Assembly (NCBI GenBank): GCA_030248135.1 | Contig: JASANC010002013.1 | Coordinates: forward strand, 1-32,826 | DNA: 32,826 bases | From: Theristus sp. LFF4_11 | Lineage: Eukaryota; Nematoda; Chromadorea; Monhysterida; Xyalidae | Direction of reading: 5' to 3' | Part shown: in pieces, positions 19,801 through 28,480 of the stretch | Position numbering within the stretch: position 1 is the first letter of the stretch | Layout: each line of letters opens with the position of its first letter | Translations under genes and position numbers: made by a program | Notes under the pieces: generated by a model | The model's database searches: none | The model's input: the letters and a program-made list of their open reading frames with translations, nothing else | What the model was told of the DNA's origin: nothing

Positions 19801-22783
19801 TTTTAGTTTGCACATGACACTGTTTCAGCTGTTTGTACAACATTTATCCCTAGTGCAAATATGGAGACACCTTGTAATAATAATTGGACTCGGCACGGCA
19901 GAATATCGGCCCAAACACCATGTCATACGCACAACGGAACCTGGAACACACAAACTTTTTAACGGAAAAGTTATGACTTTTGAGTAACCTGACAAACAGG
20001 TCAGTTGTTGGTGAGTACCGCAGCCCAATCAGCGCATCAAACTATTTTCAACAACAGAAGCTCTACTTTTTGTTTTGTTTTTCTGTTTTAGCAAAAAGCC
20101 TAAGTCAAGCATCAGGCGCTTACAGTCGAACTCTAAATTATAGGCGATCAGCTGATTGGTTGGTGATCACGTGTTGTATGCTTTCTGTACAGGACAGACT
20201 CCACCTCCACGGCAATGCCTGCACGGAAAGCATGCACCACCGTGATCAAGGCTGTCAGCTTCACGTGGCGACGGTATTGGCTCGCCAGATGGTGAACCGT
20301 CCGTTCCCCGAAACCCACCGGAGTTTGGTACCTTCGGGTTTCTGAAATCGGTGGAGTGGGAGGGGTGGGGGTGCGTGCTTCAACTAGAATTAAAAGAAAA
20401 AATCAGCGACAGCTTGTTTACACATTCTTTAGGAATTGCAACATCGTCTAATGAATGGCGTTTGTGAGAGCCGGAATCGATCCGCCACTGCCACCATACC
20501 TGTCGCGTCTGTCATACGACTGCAACAGCGTCGCGTCTTCGTAGATCTCCAAGACGCTCACTTGGCCGGGAATGTTGAGATTGTTTGCGTTGGCGACCGC
20601 CAGCGAGAGCGTGCGCGCCTGTAGCTTTGCGTCCGGCTTGTCGTTGTGCAGCATTCGGTCGCCGTGCACGAAACCGAGACTGATCGTTAGGTTCGTTTGA
20701 GCCTGCGATGCGCACGGGGAACAGAGTTTGGGGATGTACAGCATTTTGCTACAGTCCAACTCTAAATTATTGGAAATCCGCAGTCGTTGGTGATCACACG
20801 TTATGCATGCTTTCTGTGCAGGTATTGGGGGGGGGGCGGAGTTTGCACAGAAAACATGCATCATGTGATCACCAACCAATCAGCTGATTCCCTATAATTT
20901 CGAGTTCGACTTCAGGTACATAGAGATAACGAAATTATCTGTCTGTTCAGTTCTGCACTGAATGCACGCGTATGGGATAGAAAATCAAGTTGAGAATGCC
21001 AACTGAACACTGAACAATTGCTGTATGACACCCGAGTCCCAGCAATGCGACCGAGACACTTTGGACAATGTTGCATTGTCACAGCAACAAAGCAGAGCAA
21101 CTAAGGGGCCATTCATGAACGAGTATTTAATGACCGCTTAGCTCCAGCTATGCGTCACTAAATACTGCTATTCATGAATGCTCCCTATTTTCTCTTGCAG
21201 TGTCCGCAAACGTGTTGAGTCGCGGAATCAAAACAGATATTATACCAACACAAAAAAACAACAAAAGACAATCAAAATGCCCATCCACTGACATGCGCTT
21301 GGTAAATGCACGGCTGTTTAGCGCTGAACTTTGCAAAGTACACGCCGAAGTTCGGCTTATCGTAGCTGTAAATGATCGTCTTCGAGTCGTTCGTGATCAC
21401 ACTGCTTGGTGGCACCGTGGCACCTACGATGGTGCATTTTTAAAATTGTTTACCGTATTCGGAATTTTTTTTGCTTCAACAGCGCTGACTATGTATAACT
21501 ATCGTTGTTCGCACAACATTTGCCACGGAAGGGTGCGAGAAAAGTTACATTTTTAAAACAACATGTTCATCGGCCAAGTCAATAGTTAATCCAACCACCA
21601 ACAGCCTCTGCCTCCGCGCTATCTAACGGAAAAAAGCTGTTTTTGCTCCAGCTGTATCGTGGATGCAGATATAAATCATTTTCGCGACAGCCGAGAGAAG
21701 TCGGGAATCAAGTTCGATGTTTGGGAGAAGTTGGGAATCAATTTCGATGTTTAGAAAAGTCGGGAATCAATTTCGATGTTTCGAGAAGTTGGGAATCAAT
21801 ATTTCGATGTTTTTTGTGCCCGCCGACCGACCAGTGCCATCGATCAGCACCAACGTCGGATCCGAGCCGAAGTCCTGTCCGTCGATCATCAAGAACAGCA
21901 CATCAACGTGCGAGTCAACGTTCACGTACGTTGAACCAGCGCACATCGTTTTGTAGACCTCGATGTCCATCGCGAAGCCGCGGTCCGGATGCGGCAGTAC
22001 CACCTGGCCTTTGCTGTCGCATAGCACTGAAATGAGACGGCGAAACTTTGGCGACGTTGTGAAATTGAGCACCGGTGCGAGGGGAAATGAGATGAATGCA
22101 ATTGGCGCGGTCATTGTGCACATGTTAGAGCTCGACTTTTGGATGTTTTTCTCGCTGGTAAACTTATTATATGTGTGGTTGCTTTTTCGAGCCTCTGATT
22201 CTCTCCACTACTGCCGTACCTCACAAAACATGATGCACTTAAAAAATCCGAACTTAAAAAGTTTCTTGCATGCTGCAAAAAATCTGCGTGTTCTTCCACC
22301 ATTCAAATCGTCCTCTTACAACTAACCTCGATCGCAAAAATACCCCGCGAATCCCTGAGGGCACGGCGTTGGGCAAGAGCCGTCACGTGGCTCCGGATCG
22401 GAGACACTGGCCGCCAGTAGATGACTGAGACTCGATGGGTCTGAGGCAGTATCACAATGAGATTTTAAAAATGGCGTTGAAAAGTCGATTTAAAAAAGAT
22501 CGTTTGAAAACGACGGATATTGCTTGGTTGAATGATCAGGTGAAGAAGCAAGTTTCTCTCCTTGTGCGCTGTAAAAAAGCGTCACCGCATCTTTGAGTGA
22601 CCGAACAGATCGGTCTTATAAGAACCAGAATAACGTTTCAAACTTGACCATGTTTCAGTCAGAAATTGTGTGCTCATTGTGATTGAGCCTGGTTGAATGT
22701 TCGTTTTCAAGTGTACCTGGTATTGAAAGCACACTGTTCACCAGCGCAACGGCGATCACAGCGAGACCGAGTGTTCGCCCCAT
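9305..22783 (-). CDS. Large secreted mosaic protein: EGF, three VWA domains, C-type lectin domain
   Basis: Exons, high to low: 22783-22717, 22440-22327, 22026-21832, 21423-21293, 20702-20495, 20331-20265, 19940-19871, 19628-19568, 19343-19103, 18884-18805, 18326-18071, 17779-17682, 17573-17436, 17150-17019, 16372-16204, 16010-15945, 15478-15329, 15179-15088, 14641-14473, 14104-13889, 13778-13600, 13296-13230, 12898-12813, 12490-12303, 12120-12031, 11825-11646, 11186-11035, 10871-10810, 10449-10247, 9947-9855, 9527-9305. All junctions are in phase and total 1,394 residues once a 58-bp duplication in exon 11 is discounted; as read, the frame breaks there. Exon 1 starts with the signal peptide MGRTLGLAVIAVALVNSVLS. 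There is no later membrane span, so it should be secreted. The exon 5/6 junction is uncertain. Such VWA/EGF/lectin mosaics are typical of nematodes; a role in matrix, adhesion or immune recognition is inference. Confidence 0.8.
10037..10114 (-). tRNA. tRNA-like sequence, probable pseudogene or SINE head
   Basis: On the minus strand it has an A-box-like TGGTCAAGTGG and a B-box-like ATTCAAGTCC. A five-pair anticodon stem (CTGGT/ACCAG) closes a seven-base loop TTGGCAT, which would give anticodon GGC (Ala). The T stem has one mismatch, and the acceptor stem pairs in only about four of seven positions, so a functional tRNA is unlikely. It lies in the intron between 9947 and 10247 of the large gene and differs from the SINE family elsewhere in the window. 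Confidence 0.4.
10979..11034. mobile_element. MITE family C, half copy at an exon border
   Basis: Carries one terminal arm (GTGACCACCAACCAATCAGC, then GATTCCCTATAATTTATAGAG and TTCGACTGTA). Its outer end abuts exon 27 of the large gene, so the splice donor GTACAG on the minus strand overlaps the element's terminal TACAGTCGAA. Confidence 0.75.
11228..11301. mobile_element. MITE family A, half copy
   Basis: Only one terminal repeat plus the adjoining CAAACGGGCGTTTTTAAA segment. It contains AAATGACGTCATTTTAGTCC and ends in AATAAATCCACAAT like the full copies. Intron of the large gene. Confidence 0.85.
13421..13583 (+). mobile_element. tRNA-derived SINE, copy 2 (internally shortened head)
   Basis: It begins CACCCTCGTGGCCTGG. 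The segment carrying the B box is missing. The body with GATGGGCGCCCTACTCAATA and CTGGGTTATCCC is present, then a tail of ACAAAAC repeats. It sits 17 bases into the intron after exon 21 of the large gene. Confidence 0.8.
14473..15478 (-). other. C-type lectin-like domain
   Basis: Exons 17-19, about residues 679-815. The fold signature is complete: CDSGWQQYGHQCF, WRDAQTFCHDRGG, DYWLGLNDIQ, NWAAGQPDD, NCAAVF, and W-x-D followed by C and LPFVC. The calcium/sugar site resembles QPD (galactose-type) followed by D, but the WND-type second site reads RWFDKAC, so sugar binding is uncertain. Intron phases are 1, 1, 0 and 1. Confidence 0.85.
14691..14893 (+). mobile_element. tRNA-derived SINE, copy 3
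   Basis: Near full length: a head with TGGCCTGGCTGGTAGCGCG and GATCGAGTCCCG, a body with GATGGGCATATTCTACTCGA, GGTTAGCCCTGGCTGAAAAC and CATCGCC, and a tail of CAACAACAACAA. Confidence 0.9.
15497..15728. mobile_element. MITE family A, copy 3
   Basis: Full-length copy, same orientation as 5288-5520. Its end lies 18 bases from the acceptor of the lectin exon 15478. Both arms keep TTCAAACG and AAATGACGTCAT. Confidence 0.85.
15765..15885. mobile_element. Family D inverted-repeat element, copy 1
   Basis: Its arms carry CACAAACACACAGGCACC and GTGTGTGCGTGCATGTTTGT. It ends in AGAGTGCACTGTGTTCAGAC followed by TAGGACT, which is shared with 27083-27262. Intron of the large gene. Confidence 0.55.
17216..17402. 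mobile_element. Family D inverted-repeat element, copy 2
   Basis: Carries GCAAACACACAGGCACAACA and, inverted, GTGTGTGTTTGTTTGTGACT with GAAACATTG. More diverged than 27083-27262; ends uncertain. Intron of the large gene. Confidence 0.5.
17900..18001. mobile_element. MITE family C, half copy
   Basis: Right arm with GCAACCAATCAGCTAGCTGG, then ATATGTTACGGAGTTAGACT and GTAG. This subtype matches the inverse of the copy at 32701-32826. Intron between exons 11 and 12 of the large gene. Confidence 0.7.
18127..18239. repeat. Exonic tandem duplication, 55 identical bases with a 3-base spacer
   Basis: The segment beginning TGGAACTCCTCGATGATG occurs at 18127-18181 and again at 18185-18239 without a mismatch, a period of 58. 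It lies inside exon 11 (18071-18326). Because 58 is not a multiple of three, the VWA1 frame runs into a TGA in the second repeat read. Removing one period restores perfect phase with both neighbouring exons. Confidence 0.9.
18380..18544. mobile_element. MITE family C, copy
   Basis: About 165 bp with inverted arms TACAGTCTAACCC, CTAGCTGAATGGTTGGTGGT and the mirror ACCACCAACCAATCAGCTAC, ending GAGTTCGACTTA. The middle holds CTCCGCCTCCACAGCAATGC. Intron between exons 10 and 11 of the large gene. Confidence 0.85.
19747..19791. repeat. 23-bp tandem duplication, intronic
   Basis: TAGTGAAACACGGTTGAGCT plus AC occurs twice in a row, separated by a single G. Intron between exons 7 and 8 of the large gene. 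Confidence 0.9.
20121..20252. mobile_element. MITE family C, copy with shortened right arm
   Basis: Left arm TACAGTCGAACTC, TAAATTATAGG, ATCAGCTGATTGGTTGGTGA. The middle holds CTCCACCTCCACGGCAATGC and the right arm stops at CACCGTGATCA. It ends about 13 bases from the exon that starts at 20265. Confidence 0.8.
20750..20912. mobile_element. MITE family C, full copy
   Basis: Arms TACAGTCCAACTC and GAGTTCGACT with AATCAGCTGATT on the right. A run of ten G interrupts the middle. Intron between exons 4 and 5 of the large gene. Confidence 0.85.
21104..21185. mobile_element. Hairpin MITE family B, copy 3
   Basis: Bounded by GGGGCCATTCATGAA and TTCATGAATGCTCCC, with GTATTTAATGAC and GTCACTAAATAC in the arms. 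Same intron as the family C copy at 20750. Confidence 0.85.
21695..21814. repeat. 29-30 bp tandem repeat, four units, next to a splice donor
   Basis: Units GAGAAGTTGGGAATCAATTT plus CGATGTTTG start near 21695, 21725, 21754 and 21783. On the minus strand the array begins about 17 bases after the donor of exon 3 (21832). Confidence 0.9.
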
Positions 22784-22800
22784 TTTCTGTCCAGGTCCAA

Positions 22801-22815
22801 CTGAAAATCAAAAAT
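22801..22815 (-). promoter_or_regulatory. Splice acceptor just upstream of the mosaic gene's ATG (5' UTR intron or trans-splice site)
   Basis: The strong acceptor TTTTTGATTTTCAG stands 17 bases before the start codon, with no coding exon upstream in phase. In nematodes such acceptors close to an ATG are often spliced-leader addition sites. A 5' UTR intron would look the same. Confidence 0.45.
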
Positions 22816-22825
22816 AAATTTCTCT

Positions 22826-22831
22826 TTTATT
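22826..22831 (-). terminator. Candidate poly(A) signal of the upstream VWA gene
   Basis: AATAAA on the minus strand, about 635 bases past the stop at 23466 and 11 bases before the acceptor motif ahead of the mosaic gene. Confidence 0.3.
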
Positions 22832-23465
22832 CGTGATTTAGAAACTTTTCAAGTTAGTTTACAAAAAGCAACATTAACTGAGCACTTTATACATAAGTCA
22901 GACGAATTCCGAAATAATCTGGCTACGCCCCACACACCGATCTGATGTGCTGATGAAGAAAAAAAACGCGCCAAAAGAAGCGTTGCAAAATGGCAGACTT
23001 CTGATAAAAAACGTAAACGGTTCATTATCATCAAGAGCGCAAAAGTAGTCAGTGATTTTTACAGGTGATTTGATAGCGACTGAAAATGAACCTTATCAGG
23101 TTTCAAATCTGTGAATCGTTAAAAAAAGCGTACCCCATCTTCATACTGGAACCTGTCGTAAAAACGGTTGCACCGGCGTCACGGTGGCATTACAGTGTGT
23201 TTGAAACAATCTCACATTCACCCATTCACACTGTCTTCAAGTTGATTTTTTTCAATACAACACAAGCTGAGACAAAGTCAGATGAAAACCGAACTTGCAA
23301 CAATGGGTAGCAAAGCAACTTTACAAATGATATGGTAGCAAAAATGATGAGAAACTGGACATAAAAAAGAGTTTGCAGAAGAACACAGTGTATCCAGCAG
23401 CAACACCAGAAGAGGAAACAAAAAAACTGTTGAATGATAAAATTCATCATTTCAAATTTCCAGTT

Positions 23466-26400
23466 TCAAGTGCACATCGATTGGTACAGTTGTTCTGCAA
23501 CGGCATTCAAATTATCGGTGTCCTTCACTCGGAACGCTCTGTCGCTGATTGCGCTCAAATCAGGTCCATTCAAGCCGAGTGAAATCGTGAAAATGCGCGT
23601 GCCTTTCGCGCGCAGTGTCTTCGCTACGCCCAGTGTCTCTGTCCAATCGTCCGCTCTGGAAAAATGTGCAAGCAGCTGATTGGTTGGTTGGTTGAGTTGG
23701 GGCCAAGAAAGCCTAGAAGTGTGGAAAAGATAAAACTGATTGCCTGATGCGGGTGTCAAAATTTTATTGACTGGATTGGAATAAAAAAACTGTTTGTGGC
23801 TTCATAAAACTCTCGGTAAAGCAGTAATGTTTTGTACTATACTCTATGCAATTTGAAGCAGGATAGGTTTTACTGCATTGTTTCAAAAAACAAAAAAAAT
23901 GAAAAAAGTTGAAAAAAAAACCAACGGTGTCACAAACTTATGAGTGGCGAACATGACGACGACGTTCGGTACTGTCGGTCGATCATTGGTCGGAGTGAGT
24001 TCGAGGGACAGTGCCCTAAAAAGTTAGCAATCAGTAGATTTCGTCATGAATGGACACTGTTCAATGAATTGGAACGGTCGCTCGCTCATCTGAGCGCTAG
24101 CAGAAGCTGTTTGATTGATTGATTGGGCCGCAGTGTCGCAGCGTCAGAGCGAGACGCTTTCGTCCTGGACGCATCGCTCACGTGTGCACCCCTGACTAAC
24201 GCCGATTTAGTGCAGTGCAACACCTTTCCGCATAGTGGCGGCAATGGAACGACAACAACAGTAAGCTGATTGGTTGCACCCGTGTCAACATGACGACACA
24301 CAGCCAATCAGAGACCCAGACATCTTGAACATCGGAAAACATGCCAGCCAAAAACTCAATAAAAACACAAACTTTGGGCGAAAACAAACCAAAACGCGTC
24401 CACTGTGCTCTACACTCACGAATGCATGTACAACGCCGCTTTACTACCGAGCTTCAGATTCTTGACCAGTGACTGCGCATCAGGCAGCGTCTTCGCGACG
24501 CCCAACGGGTAGAGGATCTCGGCCTCATTAGAGTAAATGCCGATGGACACTTGCACGGAGGACAGGTCGATCTTGAACTTCGGCAGCATGTTGTCGGCCG
24601 TGAAATCGATCATCTGCGATAAAGTTGTTGTTGTTGGTGGTGTTTTGAGCATTTTAGGCGATGTTTTCCGCCAGGGCTAACTCAGATAAGAGCACAAAAC
24701 GCCGTCGAGTACGGTGCCCGTCGAGTTTTCTCCGCTCATACACCCCTTGGCGGGGTTCGATCCTCCAAACGCACAGGCGAGAGTCTAACGCGTCCCTGCC
24801 ACGAGGGTGACAGTGGCTCAGTGGAGCTTGATGGCAATTGGGTACGGAAAATTATTGCCAGATCGCTGTCGCTGTTGGTATTTTGCGCATTTTCAGTGTG
24901 CGTTGACCACCCAATTTGGGGCAATCTTAAGTTTGGACACCTAAGTTTTAACAGGCAACTGAAAACTTGAGTGCAGTTATCAGACACTTCTTAAGGACGT
25001 TTTGAGAAAAATCCCAGCACCATTTCAATTTCAAGTAACTGTGCGACATCAGGCCGATATCCACGGTCTTCAGACAAGGAGATTGCTTTCACGATAGAAC
25101 GATAAAATCCAGATTTTTCAATCCTTGGTTGGCTGCATCACGTGATCCACCTTCTCATCCAATCAACAAGCTGTTCAAAATTCCGCACGAGAATACGAAG
25201 TCTACGAACCGTGCGAAAGATGCTTGCCGACATATAGCCAGAGTTGTCCACCATCAACAACAAATCGAGCTTGTCGCAGTTGCCTGGTGTCGGCGTCTGC
25301 GTTGTCACCGCACCTGTGCGAATTGAAGTGAAGCACAGATCAATCAGATTCGTTTTGATTCTTTTTCACGGTCTGCTCAAACACGGCGGCAGAAAAAGGC
25401 AGCCTTCAAAAATTCGAAAAAAAATTGAAAACCCAATCATCCGAATATGCGCTGGCTGAAATGAAATGTCAGTCAGAAAATGAAAACCTCCAAAAAAAAT
25501 GAAAACATACCGGAAGAGGTTGTTAGAGTCGGCAATGGTTGCAACGTCTCGCAGAGACCCGTAAATTTGTCTGCAAACAAATAATTTGAGCAATGCCAAA
25601 ATTCGCGTAATCATCCTCTCACTTAGCTCAATTCAAATGCAGCCAATCAGCGTGCTGCCACAGAAAAAATGTGCGTCACACACCTGTCAACGAGAACTGT
25701 GCCAGTTCGGGCGCAAGTGTGTGTGCCACATCTGTCGGCTTCAACACGGCGTCCGAGCGTAGAGTGACGCTCGCGTAGTACGTGGCGCCGGATGCGTGCG
25801 GCGACGGTGGCGGCCTAGTATGCAATTGATTGATTGGTTGATTGAGCGATTGATACATTGATTGGTTGGCGAAAGAAACGTTGCTTGAGCTAGTGATGAC
25901 TGAGAAGAAAGACGACAGATTTTTTGCACGCAAATTCAACAAACGAACAAACAAATGGTGATTTTTGGCGATGATTTTAGCCAGGGCTAACGCAGAAAAG
26001 CGTACAGAACGCCCTTGAATAGGGCGCCCATCGAGTTTTCTCTGTCATTGACTGCCTACAAACCACTCGGATAGGCTCGATCCCCCGAACGCACAGACAA
26101 TGGTCTAACACGCTACCACCAACCACCCAGGCCACGAAGGTGACGCAACAAAACGTATTTTCACGCTTCCACGGTCTTCACACATCATTATTTTTAGGCC
26201 TCGTAGGTGCCATCGGCACGTTAGGTTGAGGTTTTAAAAAACAATCCGCTCAGCATTCACAATGTGCTTGACTTTTTTTGCTGTAACTAAATACAGTGCA
26301 CAAACACAAATTACGTTTTTTTGACCTTGGACGAAAAGCAATAAAAATCCGAAAGCAATGTGCATCCACCTCAGTGCATTTACAGCGATATGATTAACGG

Positions 26401-27671
26401 AATAATGCTTCGAAAACGCCTGCGCGAGCTGGCTGGCGACGACTTGCTCCTGGCTTGTTGCTTGTAAAGCTGTGAACTTTGTCGTCACGTTCACTTTGTC
26501 CGTGTAGCCGTACAGATAAACGTCCTGATTTCGAACGCAATTCGTTGTCTTGGCTGAAAAGTTGCGAAAAAACGAACGTTTTTTAAAGACCGAAAATTTG
26601 GGGCAGCTGTTTTTATGAACTTTGGGTAAGGCTTAGCCAATCAGCTAACTGCCGCGTCGGTGCCACTGAATTATCATTTTCCATCGCGTAGATTGGCTAA
26701 ACTTGAACTCAGGCGTGTTGATTGGCTGATTGGTTCCTTGCACGAATGTTATTTACAAATTGAATCAGCAATAATATGGATCAAACGTATAGCAAAACTT
26801 TCAGCTGTTCATGACAGCATGTTGATTTCTTACGTGACTTCGTCCAATTGACAATGACGAGCACCAGTAGCACGACGCACAACAGAAACAAAAGGATGCA
26901 ACTGAGCAACAGGAAGTAGAACACGCGCTTGGAGCCGACAGAGAAGGTCGTCTCTGGAATAGTGCTGTACGAAAATCACGGCTTTCACAACACATGCTTG
27001 GTAATTGGGTGGCAGTTGAATGTTGATTGAAGCTCACTACTTGGCGACAAACAATTCGTGAAACTCTAAAGCCGTCGTCTGAAGACCTAGCACTCTTACA
27101 AAACAGTAATAATGTTGCACAGTCACAAACAAAGACACACATATAATGAAAAAGGCGCCGCGTGATGACACAATTTTGCACTGGTGCCTGTGTGTTTGTT
27201 CGTGACTGTTCAACATTACCGTGTTCATGGCAAGAGTGTACCGTCTTCCGACTAGGACTCTATCAAACCCCAAAAACGCAATACAACTAATTCCCACTTG
27301 GTTTCGTGTTTTCCGGATGCCACTGCGCCGTGGACGAGCCACGATAGGCGGACAGGCCGTAGGCGGGCGCGATGGCAGCGCCGCCCGCGCCGCCACTTGA
27401 CCTGCCACTTTGACCGCCAAACTGGCGCGTGTCGTAGCTGCGTGGCAATGGGGTGTTCTGCACAAACGTGGAATGTTTTTTATTCTTCAAGTGATTTCTT
27501 GGAGAGTTTCTTCAAGTGATTCGTTCGATTTGAAATTGATGATCGCTTAACGAAACAATCAAAAGCGGGATAGTCAAAATTCGACGCGTTCAATTTGTTT
27601 TTATTCCCGATTTTTTGCTGTTCGGGTACTTTTTACTGGTGTTTTACAAAAAAAACGAAAAAAAATACCAT
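23466..27671 (-). CDS. Type II membrane protein with SEA-like region and one VWA domain
   Basis: Exons, high to low: 27457-27298, 26953-26834, 26553-26370, 25814-25684, 25570-25511, 25313-25210, 24613-24420, 24265-24224, 23971-23938, 23655-23466. Order: a Gly/Ser-rich N-terminal tail (cytoplasmic), the span FYFLLLSCILLFLLCVVLLV with more hydrophobic residues, an extracellular SEA-like segment (QVVASQLAQAFSKHY to YYASVTLRSDAVLKP), a short Thr-rich linker, then a VWA domain (CDKLDLLLMVDNSG, VQVSIGIYSNEAEI, NVVVMFATHK, RIFTISLGL) ending SMCT. MIDAS is partial: DxSx-Tyr, and the last Asp is lost. The start is unresolved: an ATG followed directly by GTATTT at 27669-27671 would splice in phase to 27457. 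Phases match everywhere except at the 42-base exon 24265-24224, where the frame is off by one. That exon may be misjudged, or the gene may carry a small indel. Confidence 0.7.
24626..24816 (-). mobile_element. tRNA-derived SINE, copy 4
   Basis: Minus-strand copy: head with CACCCTCGTGGCAGGGACGC and GGATCGAACCCCGCC, body with GGCACCGTACTCGACGGCG and GTTAGCCCTGGCGG, then CATCGCC and an AAC tail. It abuts the acceptor of the exon starting at 24613. Confidence 0.85.
25962..26146 (-). mobile_element. tRNA-derived SINE, copy 5
   Basis: Minus-strand copy with a duplicated GGTGG in the A-box region, GGATCGAGCCTATCC near the B box, GATGGGCGCCCTATTCAAG, GTTAGCCCTGGCTAAAA and CATCGCC. Intron of the type II VWA gene. 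Confidence 0.85.
27083..27262. mobile_element. Family D inverted-repeat element, best copy
   Basis: About 180 bp with arms of about 60 bp. The left arm is GACCTAGCACTCTT, AATGTTGCACAGTCACAAAC and AAAGACACAC. The right arm read in reverse is GAGTCCTAGTC, ACACTCTTG and AATGTTGAACAGTCACGAAC followed by AAACACACAGGCACC. First large intron of the type II VWA gene. Confidence 0.75.
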
Positions 27672-28480
27672 GATCCGTCTTCACACTAATCGGCAGAATT
27701 CCAGAACAGACAACAAGAAGCCATGAAGCTCAACAAGGTTTCAAATAAATATTTTTTTTGGAAAGAGATGCAAAAAAGTAAATTACCGACATTCACCAAT
27801 CATTTTACTGAGCATGAAAACACGCCTCAAGTGACTGTCTTGGTCTGGAGAATTTCGCAAGTGTGTTTCAATGTTTGCTCAAGTTCATGCGCATTGCGCA
27901 TCACATTTATTTTCTTGCTCTTTTTACCTCTCAAACGCGCACAAACCTGCATTCACCACCACACTGTGTCTTCCGGTCAGTTGATAAAGCATGATAAAAC
28001 TGTTGTGCAACATATTGCCAGCTTGAAGATGGTGTGCTTGTGTGGTTTGGGCGTAACCATTTTTATGCTCAACAACAATTCCAGTCATCAGTTTACATCT
28101 GGCCAACTGATTGGCTGCTTTCTCAACGGCAACCAACCAACGTGCACACAATGCAATCACACTCAACCCACTTGCAATAGTTGTTCTCCAAATCTTGAAA
28201 TGATTTTACTTTTCGATGAATAATCAGTTGAGCGAAATCGATTTTTTATTAGTTTCATGGCAATAAAACACACGCATAGTTTACAGGTGTCCGATCCGAC
28301 ACCAAGATATATTCAGAGATTTTTCAATTTTATTTTTTCCTTTCAAAACATGTGACACACAAAACAGTCACTCTCACATCACAGGAAACGTAATCGTCAT
28401 GTGGTCACAAAAAAACGCAATGACTAGAAAGTACAGTACAGCTGAGACACCATCACGGTTCTATTCATGAGAACCGGGGG
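27672..28480. other. Spacer without a convincing gene
   Basis: Upstream of the type II VWA gene. A plus-strand frame at 27723-28223 (166 codons) is open but has no domain, no splice signals and AT-rich, non-coding-like composition. Any promoter of the VWA gene would lie here. Confidence 0.5.

Larger units (their letters stand above)
18805..22783 (-). other. N-terminal half of the mosaic protein: signal peptide, EGF-like and beta modules, Thr linker, two EGFs
   Basis: Exon 2 gives a Cys-rich EGF-like piece (CPTPCPQGFAGYFC). Exons 3-8 (residues about 61-304) encode an extracellular region with motifs such as VLFLMIDGQDFGSDPTLVLI and FRCAYDMVFGPIFCRAESN; I do not recognise the domain. Exon 9 is a Ser/Thr-only linker of about 45 residues made of ACG/ACA codons, a mucin-like O-glycosylation site, followed by an EGF (KCEHGG to CVCTWGWSGDTC). 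Exon 10 is a second EGF (CFNGG to CMCAPNYVGQHC). Exon 6 is the weak point: its frame fits its neighbours only with the donor at 20494 and the non-standard acceptor AAG at 20332, not the better CAG ten bases upstream. Confidence 0.7.
22784..23465 (-). other. Spacer between the two VWA genes
   Basis: 680 bases between the stop of the type II VWA gene (23466) and the ATG of the mosaic gene (22783), same strand. No repeat and no credible frame. Near its downstream end there is AATAAA on the minus strand at 22826-22831, then ATTTTTGATTTTCAG ending at 22801, 18 bases before the ATG. Confidence 0.6.

Noticed and set aside
27287..27490. Start of the type II VWA protein at 27490
   Set aside because: The first codon there is TTG, not ATG; it is not a credible start in an animal gene.
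27723..28223. 166-codon plus-strand open frame
   Set aside because: No recognisable domain, AT-rich composition like the flanks, and partly open on the other strand as well; not enough to call a gene.
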